Position numbers and translations under genes: made by a program | In this document: positions 44,201 through 52,378 of the stretch, piece after piece | Layout of the letters: every line of letters starts with the position of its first letter | Position numbering within the stretch: position 1 is the stretch's first letter | Notes under the pieces: generated by a model | Databases searched by the model: none | What the model was told of the DNA's origin: nothing | What the model saw: only the letters and a program-made list of their open reading frames with translations | Source: Scolanthus callimorphus | Taxonomy: Eukaryota > Cnidaria > Anthozoa > Actiniaria > Edwardsiidae | NCBI GenBank assembly: GCA_033964015.1 | Contig: CM066923.1 | Coordinates: 24,316,168 to 24,380,167 of the forward strand | Direction of reading: 5' to 3' | Length of the DNA: 64,000 nt

Positions 44201-47176
44201 GATTTGACGACCTCGCGACGGGTACGAGTCTGGTTTTTAGGTCGATTTGTGGCGAGAATCCCGATACGGGCGCCATCTTGAACGCGTAAAAATTCGGTCT
44301 AGGGCGACGGCTAACCGCCGACCGGTTAGCGCAGTGGCAGAGCGCCGGGCTATTGTGAGGAAAGTTGGGGGTTCACACCCGGGCCAGACCAACACTCAGG
44401 GTCTTTAAATAATCGAGGAGAAGGTGCTGCCTTTTTTCCAAGATCTGCAAATGGTTAGACCTTTGCACTTTCTCGTTAAAGACGTAAAATCGTAGGTCCC
44501 GTCTCTCACATGCACTACATTAACCAGAACAAGAGGGACGTTACCACGGGGACGTTGCACATCTCCAGTGCAGGGCTCACAACTTACCTACCCACTACAC
44601 TGACCAGGAAACCCCGTAATTGGAGCTTCGCCCTGTGAGGAGTTCCCGGTCCTCGGGCAAATTTAATAAATTGAGTAACCAGACCCAATTTTTTCGTGAC
44701 CGTTATTGATGACCATGAAACCCTTCAAGAACTTCCCAGCCAGACCCGCAGGCGCCAAAACTGCCGAAGAAAGGTTGCGTTGTCTTGGAAACGCTGTCGG
44801 AGCGAAGTTTACATAACTGTCCAAAATCCCGTGGTGAATTCAGACGTCTCCTCTCGCAAAGTGAGTTACGATCGAGAGCGAAGAGACGGCTGAATTTCAG
44901 GCTAGTATTCAGTGTCGTAGCTAGCGGGGAGTAGAGAGGGCAGTTGCACCCACTCAGCTCAGTAATTATTTTAGTGTCAACATGTGGGGGAAAACCTCCC
45001 CCTCCCAGCAAAAACAAAGATGACCAAGACTTGCCCCCCCCCCCCCCCCCCAACACACACACACAAAAAAAAAATTCTAGCTATGGCCTTGGTATTGCGA
45101 CTGATATTTTTGTTTATATCTCCAGCATGAGTATGAAGGTGCCAATGATTGTGGCAGAGGCCAAGAGCGCTCTTCAGGAGGGGTACAGTGTGGTTATTGG
45201 GCTGCAGACTACTGGAGAGGTCAGATTGGGTTGGTCATACGCTGGTCATAGAGCAGATTTCGTATGACTGTGAAACGTGCACGGTCGCGGTTGCGGTGCG
45301 GCGCGAGCCCCGGCCTGCTGTTTAGATACGAATCCTCGCTTTCTCTGCCTCGTGGCATCGATATGGCCTTCCACCAGCTATCAGCTACCAGCTACCAGTG
45401 ACACGACAAATCATGGATAACCATTCAGATTGCATTGTCGTGCCAAGGAACGCCAAATGAAGAACGGCCAATCAAATTGCATGGCTGCGGTAGAAAATTA
45501 CGATCCTTAGAACGGGAGCCAATGAAATCGCGTAGTCGCGGTACGGTCACGGCACGGTCTCGGCACGGTCGCGGCACGGTCGCGGCACGGTCGCGGCACG
45601 GTCGCGGCACGGTCGCGGCACGGTCGCGGCACGGTCGCGGCACGGTCGCGGCACGGTCGCGGCACGGTCGCGGCACGGTCGCGGCACGGTCGCGGCACGG
45701 TCGCGGCACGGTCGCGGCACGGTCGCGGCACGGTCGCGGCATGGTCGCGACACGGTACAACTTTGTCGCGGCACTTTTCACAGCCATACGACATCTGCTC
45801 TAGTGTACGTCCGAAATGCGGTTTTAATAATTCAGTTTCCATACTCTTCTATAAACAACAGCAACATGGCCTCATGATGTCTAGTATTATTTACAAGTTA
45901 AACGTTTATTAGACTTTCACTTGCCGAGATCTCTGTCTGAAAGATTGATCGATGCAACCCATTTGCGGTTTTCGTTTGAAGCTTGCGTTGCCGGCTCTTT
46001 TCTTTGTTGATCGAGTGAGACCCGGCAACACGATTCAAGCGTGGGCGCACTCGGCTTCGGCTCGGCAGACTACGTGCGGAGGGAAATTTTATCACTAAAA
46101 CAATCCGAGAGCAGGAGAGCCAGCTAGAAGATAAAATGTGCTGTCAACGTTAATTGTTATACTTCCTTGACAGGCAAGTCTTGAAAGCGAACTGAATCGC
46201 AACGGAGGGAGGATCACGCGGTTCATCTCCATAACTGAGGAAATCATGACAAGGTTTATTACGCAGTATTTTCCTGTCAAGATATCCAGTGGGGTAAGTT
46301 ACCATGGTAACACTCAAGAGAGCAAATTATAAAATTAGGGAAGGGCAGGTGATCCATCAGAAGCCGGTTCCTGCGTACTATTGCTCGTCGACAGTGCGGA
46401 AATGACCAAAATGAAATGTCTAACTTCGCCATATTTTAATATACAAGCTCAACATTCCGTATACGAGGAGTTTCCATGACCAAAAGGTTAATTACAAATT
46501 TTAAAGAAATTTGAGGAATATGAATTTTAGATATGATTGAACAAAGTTTGCATTATTCCTGATCAAAGTACTAATTCTCCCATAAAATGGCACAGAAACC
46601 AAGGTTTAAAGCCTAATATCTCATAGACGAATCCATTAGAAAAAAGTCATTTTTTATATTTTGTTTTCATCAAATGAGGAGTCTGTATGCAACAAATCAA
46701 GCTTAGAGCTATCTGAGTTAACCTGACCTTACTATTTGAAATTTAGTGATCTAAGTAGGTCATTTCGCTCTGTCGTGCTCGTCTGCTTTGAGGTAAGTGA
46801 CCGGCCACTTGGGAAATTTTGACACCAGCACTGAAATTTCACAAAACATTTCTAAGGAGAAGAGAAGCACAGTTAGCTCAGCGTTACTGCGTTGTCCTCT
46901 CATTGTGTGGTCCGGCTTCGACTTCTGGCTTGTTAAGAGGAAATTGTATTTCTCCTCGGTTCGTGGTCAAAGCTGCTTCATATTGTGATTAAATTCTGTT
47001 CTACGGTGCTTCACTGAAACCCTGTTTCCGGGAAGAGAAGATGATGCTACGAGCGACGAAGAGTAATATCAAAATTTAAACTATTTCCAGACAGCGGTCG
47101 AGAAAGAAGACAAGTGGTCGGCGGCAGCCAAGGACCTCTTGCTTGGGTTCGTCAAGAAAATAAGTCTCCCCATCAG
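29114..47176 (+). CDS. Strawberry notch (Sno/SBNO)-like helicase-family protein, N-terminal ATPase part, 17 exons
   Basis: Exons: 29114-29235, 31422-31515, 31972-32079, 32748-32834, 33178-33269, 33564-33632, 33739-33818, 34482-34591, 34924-34975, 35524-35587, 36923-37012, 37094-37173, 42398-42465, 43824-43934, 45126-45219, 46174-46293, 47091-47176. Together they give 1527 nt, about 509 codons. Phases match at all junctions except the two noted below. The order follows the Sno P-loop domain (AAA_34 type): [14 protein letters not shown], Walker [12 protein letters not shown], a DECH box ([10 protein letters not shown]), the SAT motif (YCSATGVTD), [28 protein letters not shown] and [15 protein letters not shown]. 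Sno proteins act in the nucleus in Notch-linked and other transcription control. Between exons 9 and 10 one base is missing, and exon 11 lacks one G in a G-run, so the gene as read is frameshifted. The C-terminal helicase-like domain was not found in the window. Confidence 0.8.
29374..29528. repeat. MITE with AAGCATTAGAGCACAACTTT ends (copy 1)
   Basis: Inverted ends AAGCATTAGAGCACAACTTT and AAAGTTGTGCTCTAATGCTT, in intron 1 of the SBNO-like gene. Family members lie at 61441-61626 (complete) and 58437-58578 (right half), sharing GTGTCTCTCCCAACATC and GCCGATAAAG. Confidence 0.85.
30308..30937. mobile_element. MITE with CCCGGTGTAATCAATCGAAC ends
   Basis: The ends CCCGGTGTAATCAATCGAAC and GTTCGATTGATTACGCCGGG are inverted, and TTAAAT is repeated directly outside (30302-30307, 30938-30943). 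Both subterminal regions are rich in TTCGATT motifs in opposite orientation. Non-coding; lies in intron 1. Confidence 0.8.
31422..31515 (+). CDS. SBNO-like exon 2
   Basis: Lies between TTTTGCCAG and GCG|GTAAGTAC. It encodes [16 protein letters not shown] and [18 protein letters not shown] followed by a short V-E segment is the usual lead into the Sno core. Confidence 0.75.
31972..32079 (+). CDS. SBNO-like exon 3, Q-motif-like region
   Basis: Thirty-six codons in phase 0, [20 protein letters not shown] followed by [14 protein letters not shown]. The G-x-LS-x-LQLE segment precedes Walker A in all Sno proteins. Confidence 0.85.
32748..32834 (+). CDS. SBNO-like exon 4, Walker A
   Basis: Encodes [18 protein letters not shown] and the nucleotide-binding loop [11 protein letters not shown] with the catalytic Lys. 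This is the most diagnostic exon of the gene. Confidence 0.9.
33178..33269 (+). CDS. SBNO-like exon 5
   Basis: Encodes [20 protein letters not shown] and [10 protein letters not shown]; the W-F/V-S-x-S-x-DL pattern is the motif Ia region of the family. Ends in phase 2. Confidence 0.88.
33564..33632 (+). CDS. SBNO-like exon 6
   Basis: Short exon reading [16 protein letters not shown] then QQLDKDT, ending in phase 2 before the donor GTGAGT. Confidence 0.85.
33739..33818 (+). CDS. SBNO-like exon 7
   Basis: Encodes [20 protein letters not shown] and VSSVQK; EGV-x-F-x-TY-x-xL is the conserved segment before the DExH box. Confidence 0.85.
34482..34591 (+). CDS. SBNO-like exon 8, DECH box
   Basis: Encodes [16 protein letters not shown], then [18 protein letters not shown]. 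The DECH box is the Walker B equivalent that binds Mg-ATP. Confidence 0.9.
34924..34975 (+). CDS. SBNO-like exon 9
   Basis: Encodes [17 protein letters not shown] and one base (G) before the donor GTTTGA. It is followed by the first apparent frame break: the next exon offers only one base before its first family codon, where two are needed. Confidence 0.8.
35524..35587 (+). CDS. SBNO-like exon 10, SAT motif
   Basis: After the acceptor TTTTCCGTAG the family frame is [17 protein letters not shown] then VKNM. Joined literally to exon 9 it would hit a stop after about 17 codons. SAT-type motif III couples ATP hydrolysis to conformational change in superfamily 2 enzymes. Confidence 0.8.
35724..36651. 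mobile_element. hAT-like non-autonomous element with CAGGGCTCGA ends
   Basis: The ends CAGGGCTCGA and TCGAGCCCTG are typical hAT termini. Subterminal matches include TTTTAGACGTCGAACTT with its complement and TGTCGCACTAAAT with ATTTAGTGCGACA. TTTGC flanks both ends, a partial target duplication. It lies in intron 10 and is itself interrupted by the foldback at 35970-36376. Confidence 0.8.
35970..36376. repeat. Foldback element nested in hAT-like element
   Basis: The ends TAGGGCCGTTATCACGCAAA and TTTGCGTGATAACGGCCTA are inverted. The arms of about 170-190 bp contain CCAGAATACGAAG-type and CATACATTTCTT-type matches. Centre near 36173. Confidence 0.85.
36923..37012 (+). CDS. SBNO-like exon 11, with one-base deletion
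   Basis: Begins [10 protein letters not shown] in the expected frame and continues [20 protein letters not shown] in the next frame. The switch falls in TGTGGGGGAGGGG, where one more G would restore the frame and avoid the TAG at about 36986-36988. The exon is 90 bp; 91 would match the phases of both neighbours. Confidence 0.8.
37094..37173 (+). CDS. SBNO-like exon 12
   Basis: Encodes [18 protein letters not shown] and RGLSFRQAE, ending in phase 0. The 5.2-kb intron that follows holds a MITE and the 113-bp minisatellite. Confidence 0.85.
37621..38063. mobile_element. MITE with CAGTAAAAACCGCATAAAAG ends, TA-flanked
   Basis: The left end CAGTAAAAACCGCATAAAAG and right end CTTTTATGCGGGTTTTTACTG-like complement are flanked by TA on both sides. 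A fragment with the same end lies near 56727-56757. It lies in intron 12. Confidence 0.75.
38507..38640. repeat. Short foldback
   Basis: AAATAGAGCGAATTTCATAT is mirrored at the right end. The inner segment GTAATTACAAAGTAATTGC recurs at 62301-62320, so it is interspersed. Confidence 0.7.
39404..42373. repeat. 113-bp minisatellite, about 26 units, in SBNO-like intron 12
   Basis: The unit contains CTACCGTAGCGGATGAGAAT, CAGGCTACTCTCCACAGGGT, ACCCGGCTAACCTTG, TTAGGCC(G/A)TGATAAGCGTG and CGTTGATCAGACG. Two main unit types differ in the last part (GCGGAGTGGGGAAGTGCTAAC versus GTGAAGGTAGGAAATGCAACG) and occur in ordered mixtures. An isolated piece (GTGGCGTTGATCAGACGTGA) sits at about 38112-38131 in the same intron. 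The array ends about 25 bp before exon 13. Confidence 0.95.
42398..42465 (+). CDS. SBNO-like exon 13
   Basis: The acceptor CTGCTTGCAG is followed by [17 protein letters not shown] and TAVHV plus TG, which joins G of the next exon to make Trp. The acceptor lies only about 25 bp after the end of the minisatellite. Confidence 0.85.
42505..42673. repeat. Foldback/MITE with AGGGAATTTCTGTAGAAAC ends
   Basis: The ends and the inner block CATGGGAAAAGCTGAATT are inverted. A diverged relative lies at 21085-21206. It starts about 40 bp after the exon 13 donor. Confidence 0.8.
42765..43440. repeat. Compound repeat with two GATATCGCC palindromes
   Basis: Two hairpins centred near 42865 and 43335 share GATATCGCCCTCGTCGCTGC and its complement. 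The segment 42943-43290 has an inverted relative at 55745-56135 (shared CCTCCGGCATGGGATTCAAA, TTTCATACAGTGTTTGACAG and CCAATCAGCACGCGAGAT). It lies in intron 13. Confidence 0.7.
43551..43721. repeat. Inverted repeat with TTCACACTAACGACAT ends
   Basis: The left end TTGTTCACACTAACGACATG corresponds imperfectly to the complement of GTTATGTTGTTCGTGTGAAC. It resembles the foldback at 48090-48313 in its ACGACATAAC motif. Confidence 0.55.
43824..43934 (+). CDS. SBNO-like exon 14
   Basis: The acceptor GTTTCAAAG precedes [18 protein letters not shown], then [21 protein letters not shown]-x-x-HQRFFK is a hallmark of the Sno family. The donor is ATG|GTGAGT. Confidence 0.88.
43987..44233. repeat. Foldback/MITE with CAGACTCGTACCCGTCGC ends
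   Basis: The outer ends CAGACTCGTACCCGTCGC and GCGACGGGTACGAGTCTG are exact complements. Inner arms (AGTAGAAAAGTCGAG, GGGGATTATGGGAAGGATTA) also pair. It starts about 50 bp after the exon 14 donor. Confidence 0.85.
44318..44660 (+). repeat. tRNA-derived SINE
   Basis: The head resembles a tRNA gene: a box A-like TAGCGCAGTGG at 44327-44337 and a box B-like GGTTCACACCC at 44370-44380, 33 bp apart, as in polymerase III promoters. The head is followed by an unrelated body of about 270 bp (TCGAGGAGAAGGTGCTGCC, ACATCTCCAGTGCAGGGCTC). One base in box B departs from the usual GTTCRANNC. The 3' end is uncertain, with no poly-A or clear target duplication. In intron 14. Confidence 0.65.
45126..45219 (+). 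CDS. SBNO-like exon 15
   Basis: Encodes [19 protein letters not shown] and [22 protein letters not shown] is a strongly conserved Sno motif leading into the second half of the protein. Ends in phase 0. Confidence 0.88.
45541..45745. repeat. 11-bp G/C-rich minisatellite, about 19 units
   Basis: Near-perfect repeats of GGTCGCGGCAC with a few edge variants. All frames stay open on both strands because 11-bp units cycle through three frames, giving Arg/Pro-rich artefact translations. In intron 15. Confidence 0.95.
46174..46293 (+). CDS. SBNO-like exon 16
   Basis: Exactly 40 codons, [19 protein letters not shown] then [17 protein letters not shown]. Acceptor TTGACAG, donor GGG|GTAAGT. Confidence 0.85.
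46390..46775. mobile_element. MITE, second copy of the 4605-4985 family
   Basis: The ends GTGCGGAAATGACC and GGTCATTTCGCTC are inverted, and TGCTCGTC is repeated directly on both sides (46382-46389, 46776-46783). The interior is the reverse-complement relative of 4605-4985. In intron 16. Confidence 0.85.
47091..47176 (+). CDS. SBNO-like exon 17, last exon found
   Basis: Encodes [19 protein letters not shown] and FVKKISLPI with two extra bases. The donor AG|GTATGC shows that coding continues, but no following exon with the expected LPPN-type or GRKGR-type family sequence was recognised up to 64000. Confidence 0.75.
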
Positions 47177-47242
47177 GTATGCCTTGTGTGTCATTAACCC
47201 TTCTAGCTTCTCAGATATGCCTAATGTGGATCTTTTGAAAAA

Positions 47243-47694
47243 TTCGGTATGATTAATGTATTCTGACCAATTCGGTATGTCTCATGTATTCTGACCAATT
47301 CGTTATGTACCAATCTCGAGTCTCATGTATTCTGAGCAATATGGTATGACTATGTATTCTGACCAATTCGGTATGACTCATGTATTCTGCCCAATTCGGC
47401 ATGACTCATGTATTCTGACCAATTCGGTATGACTTATGTAGTCTGACCAATTCGGCATGACTCATGTATTCTGATCAATATGGTTTGACTCATGTATTGT
47501 AAACAATTCGGTATGACCCACTATGTATTCTAACCAATTCGGTATGAATCGTGTATTCTGACCAATTCGGTATAACTCATGTATTCTGACCAATTCGGTA
47601 TGACTCATGTATTCTGACCAATTCGGCATGACTCATGTATTCTGATCAATATGGTATGACTCATGTATTCTGACCAATTCGGTATGAAGGGAAA
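47243..47694. repeat. 28-bp minisatellite, about 16 units
   Basis: The unit reads TATGACTCATGTATTC and TGACCAATTCGG, with scattered substitutions and length changes. It starts about 65 bp after the last SBNO-like exon found. Confidence 0.9.
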
Positions 47695-48630
47695 ACAAAG
47701 TACTTTATGGGTGATGAGGAAATAGTGAATATCTATCATTAGTATATATACCAGTGAATAATCATTTTCGCGCGCTCTGATTGGTTCCTCAAATAGTAGA
47801 TATTTAAATCTCTAAATAATAAATTACCACTAGCAAGCTAATCCGCCTGGTCGTTTTGCGGGCGATACTGCGTTTTGGATCTTTTTTTATTCTACTGATT
47901 TGGTGTATACTAAAACAACTATCCCCCTAAGGGTAAAGGGGCAATTGGTGACGGCATTCTCACTGGCAATACGAATATAGATGATAGCTTAGCATGAATC
48001 ACTTTTTGTCTTGATTGGGTCCGGCTACATGAAGGGTTCCAGATGCAACACACCAGTCCCGATTCGAATAAGAACACCCCGTATGCTAAAGCCTGGTGCA
48101 CACTAGCGACATAACGACATACGTACGTTATGTTGCAACGAAAAAAGTACGGGAAAATAATAGAAAAATCAATATTTTCCATGGATCTTCATTAGATTAC
48201 TTCACCAAAGCAATCTTATGTTATTTTTTGACGACTTCAACTTCTTGAAACCACTAAATTTTGTTCGCGTGACATTTTTCTTATGTTGTTATGTCGCAAG
48301 TGTGCACCAGGCTGGTAGTGAAAACACCTTGCTTCGTCAAGTTTTTTTATTCGTCAATTTGCTTTATTTCTTTGCTTTCAAAAGTGCAGCCTTATGTCCC
48401 ACCGGGAGCAAAAAAGGTGTAAGTAATCAAACGTACAACTGCACGTTATGCTGCTTTTCCATTTTTTTGCGAAATATTTCGTCGTTTCAAAGTTGTGTTC
48501 ATTGGTTTCGAGAGCTCGAGCGGAACATCCTACGTGGAGTTAGCCCTAGGGGTTGCTTCACCCCTTCCCCAAGGGGTGAAGCAACAGCAAAAATAACATC
48601 AAAAGAATATTACTTTCCCAGGGGCTGGGA
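47695..48630. other. Intergenic with a foldback at 48090-48313
   Basis: The foldback has ends AGCCTGGTGCACACTAGCGA and GCAAGTGTGCACCAGGCT. A short palindrome GGGGTTGCTTCACCCC lies near 48550. No exon of the SBNO-like gene was recognised here. Confidence 0.65.
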
Positions 48631-49191
48631 TTACTTTTCTAGATCCTTCGCCATTTTTATGCATTTTAAGCCATCACACTCGGACCGACAACCTCCCGTA
48701 CTCAAATCACAATCCCTGTGGCAAGCCTTCTCTGACATTTCAAACCCACAACTCTTATAAAACTCCACAGCGTTCAGTGACGATTTCACTGTCAGCTTGC
48801 TCGCTCCGTTACTGCATGCCGTCTGTTCAAAGTACTGGATTATCTTCCTTCCAACACCCATTCTATTGTACTCTGGATCAACGTACAGAGCTTTGATCTC
48901 CATAGCAGAAACTTGTTTATCAGAGTCTTTTGGTAACAGCGTATCAGAGACCATATGCCCGAAAGCGAGAATAGTTTGAGGTTTGCATCGTGACTCCGCC
49001 ACTATAACTTCCCCTTGCCGAACATACGGTAAATATCGTTCGGGACTTTGTCTTTTCAGCCAAATGTCAACTTTTTCGGGTTTGTAGTAAGTAGAGCAGA
49101 CCTCCTGTATTGCTGTTGTGTGAATTCTGTACATATCAGCCACGTCAGAGACCTGTGCCTTACGAATACTGACACGGAACTGATCCGCCAT
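48631..49191 (-). CDS. GNAT-family N-acetyltransferase
   Basis: Intronless frame of 186 residues. It opens MADQFRVSIRKAQVSDVADM, the first strand of a GNAT fold, then has IHTTAIQEV, a central beta hairpin (GEVIVAESRC), and motif A: ALYVDPEYNRMGVGRKII, with the R-M-G-V-G loop that binds the acetyl-CoA pyrophosphate. The later NAVEFYKSCGF is the usual motif B helix and strand. GNATs transfer an acetyl group from acetyl-CoA to an amine; the substrate is unknown. A close paralogue lies at 57563-58096 and a broken copy at 58174-58276. The tail after the fold is Cys-rich (CHRDCD, GGCRSEC). It is probably cytosolic, as no signal peptide or membrane segment is visible. Confidence 0.88.
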   Translation of the reverse strand: MADQFRVSIRKAQVSDVADMYRIHTTAIQEVCSTYYKPEKVDIWLKRQSPERYLPYVRQGEVIVAESRCKPQTILAFGHMVSDTLLPKDSDKQVSAMEIKALYVDPEYNRMGVGRKIIQYFEQTACSNGASKLTVKSSLNAVEFYKSCGFEMSEKACHRDCDLSTGGCRSECDGLKCIKMAKDLEK

Positions 49192-51412
49192 CTTTGTTTG
49201 TATAAGTAACGCAATCTACTGAATCTACCAACGTTGTAGAAGCATGTGTTGTTGTGTGATAACGGGTCACGGTTGATCAGTACTTTTCAAATTGTGGATA
49301 CGCGAAGCGTAAACACGAGTTATTGTGGTGAATGAATATAAATATTTGCTAAATGCTCTGTAGGTTAGAATGGCTGGCTCTACTGTTTTTTTTTTTTTCA
49401 TTTGCATTTTTTTTTTCTTGTGTGTGTGTGTGGGGGGGGGGGGGGGGGGGGGGGGGGATATAGCCTTTAAGCACCCTATGGCCCAGTTTCAACGGTTGTT
49501 TTTTTTCCCTTTTTTTCTGTTTTTTTCTTTCAAATTACTATTTCTGCAGTTGTAAGAATAAGTAATATTTATATGTAATATAACAAATGTAAGCAGAATA
49601 CATGAAAAATTAATAAAAAAGCTATTTTAAAAAAAAATAAGTGGTGGGCCACATGTCACTCGTTCACTCGCTCGCTCATAACTCAAGTGTTAGCTCGATG
49701 ACGTCATCAAAACTAGAAAAAATAATTATCTCGAGAACGGAACATCGCTAAGCGACCAAACTTAGCTGAAGTTATCTTTGTGACAATGGGGGTCCAGCAC
49801 CAAAGTCACATGACATGACGTCATAGATGATGTCATCAAGTCTAGAAAAAATAATATTTCGAGAAGCGAACATCGCTAGCTAGGTGACCAAACTTGGATA
49901 AAATGATCTTCATGGCAAATAAGTCCAGCACCATTGTTACGTGACATGCATGACGTCACCGATGATGCCATCAAACATAGACAAATTGACATCTGAGAAC
50001 GGAGCATTGCTAGGTGACCAAACCGTTTGGTCAAGTTATCTTCCAGCATGGGAGTGCAACACCAAGGTCACGTGGTAAAAAGTAATCGATGACGTCATCA
50101 CAACTAGAAAATTGATATATCGGGAAGCGAACAGCATCAGACGACCAAAACTTGGATGAACGGTATCCACAATTTCACCGAGGCACTCGGTGCCTTTGAT
50201 TAAATCGTGGATACGCGAAGCGTAAACGCGAGTTATTGTATGTGGGGGCCAAATGTCACTCGCTCACTCATAGCTCAAGTGCACGATAGAAACAATAATA
50301 TTTCGAGAATGGAATATCGCTAGGTGACCAAACTTGGATAAAGTTATCTTCGTGGCAAGGGGGTCCAGCACCGTGCTCGAGTGGCATGACGTCATCAGTT
50401 TATTCAGTTTCAGTTTATTTTTTTTTGCCAGGAAATACACATATATAAATGTCAAAATATTTAAAATAAAAATAATAATATAATAATTTCCAGGCGAGGA
50501 AGCTCATAAGAAACCTTAGGGGCTTATAACCATGAGCTCCCTCCTCATCTTAAATAATTGAAAATAAGTTTACAAACAGACTTACAAACAAAAGAATAAT
50601 TCCAATTTCCATTGTTTCACGGTCGACTGATACGACAGATAAGACTATGAAAACCCGGCCTAATTGACCAAACTTGGGTAAACTTTGGTAAGCTTACTCG
50701 TTATTCAACATGTTCTCCAGCTTAGATTACCTATATAGGTATTACCTAATAAACTGGCTTTTCGTCTTCAATTACCCATTTTAGTAAAACCCACTCGCAT
50801 ACTATCACGAATCCTGCAATCTGATTTGCTCCGCTACTCAGTCTATCACGTAATAGATAGCGAGTAGCGAAATCGCTAGCGTAAAACTCTCTAAAACCAT
50901 GAAAATAAATACGTGTAAGCAACAAATCGAAGGTAGTATGCTAGTGGGTTTCTACTAAAACGATTAGACTACTCGTTCTCGTTTTTAGCTATCTATTGAC
51001 TCATAGAAAACTCGAACTCGTAGTCTAATTGTTAAATAGATAACATAATTAAAACATGGTCTTGAGATGCCTAAGTGTTCAACATGATTGTGGGTTGCAG
51101 TAGTACTAGTCCGTTCAATTTAGCTTTTAACCTGGAAAAAATTGCAACATGGGATTTTTATATGCAAACTCCAAGGAACATGTGTGAGAAATACGTCTCC
51201 AATTTTGTGAAAATCCATTCGGGGGAAGTTGGTTAAATTGAGGTTTTCTGTCTTGCACGAAGGAAAGCCTGTCGTTTTCGGTGGCACTTGGACGATGAAA
51301 GCGAACATTTCGAAGGGATGTCTATGGACTCGGTGTGATATTGACGCGATATCGAGCAATTTCTTTCTACTGCATATTGTGATTGCACAGATGGGAGTTT
51401 TGCCGGTGTTTT
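49192..51412. other. Intergenic, diverged tandem and direct repeats
   Basis: A 26-G run at 49432-49457 follows a TG repeat. Direct copies of GTGGATACGCGAAGCGTAAA lie at about 49297 and 50208, each followed within about 350 bp by ATGTCACTCG(T/C)TCACTC. From 49690 to 50400 there are four to five diverged copies of a unit of roughly 120-130 bp (GACGTCATC, CTAGAAAAA, GAACATCGCTAG, GTGACCAAACTTGG, GGTCCAGCACC). No gene seen. Confidence 0.7.
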
Positions 51413-51664
51413 AGCCTGCGTAGCAAGCGTTTCCGTGGGGTTTCAGGGAACGAGAAGTCGAGAGAAGCCAGAAGTTCGCCATTTTCGATGATTTGGCCGC
51501 GCGAAGTATGGGGCGAGCGAGAAAATGGAGAGAGGGGGGAGGGGGTGCTCGTCTTATTTCTCGCCCCATACTTCGCGCGGCCAAATCATCGAAAATGGCG
51601 AACTTCTGGCTTCTCTCGACTTCTCGTTCCCTGAAACTCCACGGAAACGCTTGCTACGCAGGCT
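51413..51664. repeat. Foldback/MITE with AGCCTGCGTAGCAAGCG ends
   Basis: Almost perfectly self-complementary arms of about 105-110 bp, including TTCGCCATTTTCGATGATTT and CCCCATACTTCGCGCGG. The arms differ at only a few bases, so the copy is likely recent. Confidence 0.9.
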
Positions 51665-52047
51665 ACCGGTGTTTGTTTATAACCAGTTCTGCAATTAAAA
51701 ATTTCCTATTTTTTGACGGATCCCGTATTGATCCATGCGCGAGATTTGATACAGAGCTGTTGTTGAGAGAAACAACATTCTGTGCATTCCCACACGTCCA
51801 AAATCAGCCAATCAAAGCAGGCCCTCGAATGGATGTCCCCATAACCTCTCCCGCGTACTACCGAGCCGGGAAGCTGGGCACTACAGAACCCAAAAATGGC
51901 AAGATTTCTAGAATTCTTGGTTTTCACTTGACGTCACCAAAATATTAACTTCACTTGAATTAATTTAACTATGTTTCAGCTATGATATTACAAACTCCCT
52001 CTTGGGACATTTATTCCAAATATCATATCGTTTCATTAGTTAACCAC
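51665..52047. other. Unique flank of the LTR element
   Basis: No gene seen. It ends in ACCAC, which forms the left target duplication of the BEL/Pao element. Confidence 0.5.
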
Positions 52048-52170
52048 TGTCATTAATCGTAAATCGTACCACTATCGTTGGGTTTTTATATCGCTTTATT
52101 TTCGTTCTGATTCAAACTGTCTCGTGTCACAACATATATACATGTAATTTAAGATCAAATAAAACCGGTA
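52048..52170 (-). repeat. Partial tandem copy of the LTR
   Basis: A further 123 bp of LTR sequence lies directly outside the 3' LTR and is included within the target duplication. It covers the LTR portion from CGATTAATGACA back to CCGGT. Confidence 0.9.
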
Positions 52171-52354
52171 TGTCATTAATCGTAAATCGTACCACTATCG
52201 TTGGGTTTTTATATCGCTTTATTTTCGTTCTGATTCAAACTGTCTCGTGTCACAACATATATACATGTAATTTAAGATCAAATAAAACCGGTTTACGTCC
52301 GGTTTGTGAAGGTGTCAAATGACGTAATAATAAAACAAATAAGCGAATCTGACA
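52171..52354 (-). repeat. BEL/Pao 3' LTR
   Basis: A 184-bp copy of the long terminal repeat, TG...CA bounded (minus strand TGTCAGATTCGC to CGATTAATGACA). It looks the same as the other full LTR, which suggests recent insertion. Confidence 0.9.
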
Positions 52355-52364
52355 CTCCCCCTAG
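52355..52364 (-). other. Polypurine tract
   Basis: The minus strand reads AGGGGGAG immediately before the 3' LTR, the expected plus-strand primer site. Confidence 0.65.
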
Positions 52365-52378
52365 CTGAATAATTTCAG

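Noticed and set aside
44318..44395. A functional tRNA gene
   Set aside because: Box A and box B-like sequences are present, but no cloverleaf with a proper acceptor stem could be drawn and a SINE-type body follows.
45425..45842. Arg/Pro-rich proteins of 110-120 residues on both strands
   Set aside because: They are translations of the 11-bp minisatellite and change frame without constraint.
48218..48760. A 180-codon plus-strand frame overlapping the GNAT gene
   Set aside because: Its end is the antisense of the GNAT gene and its start lies in a foldback repeat. No recognisable domain.
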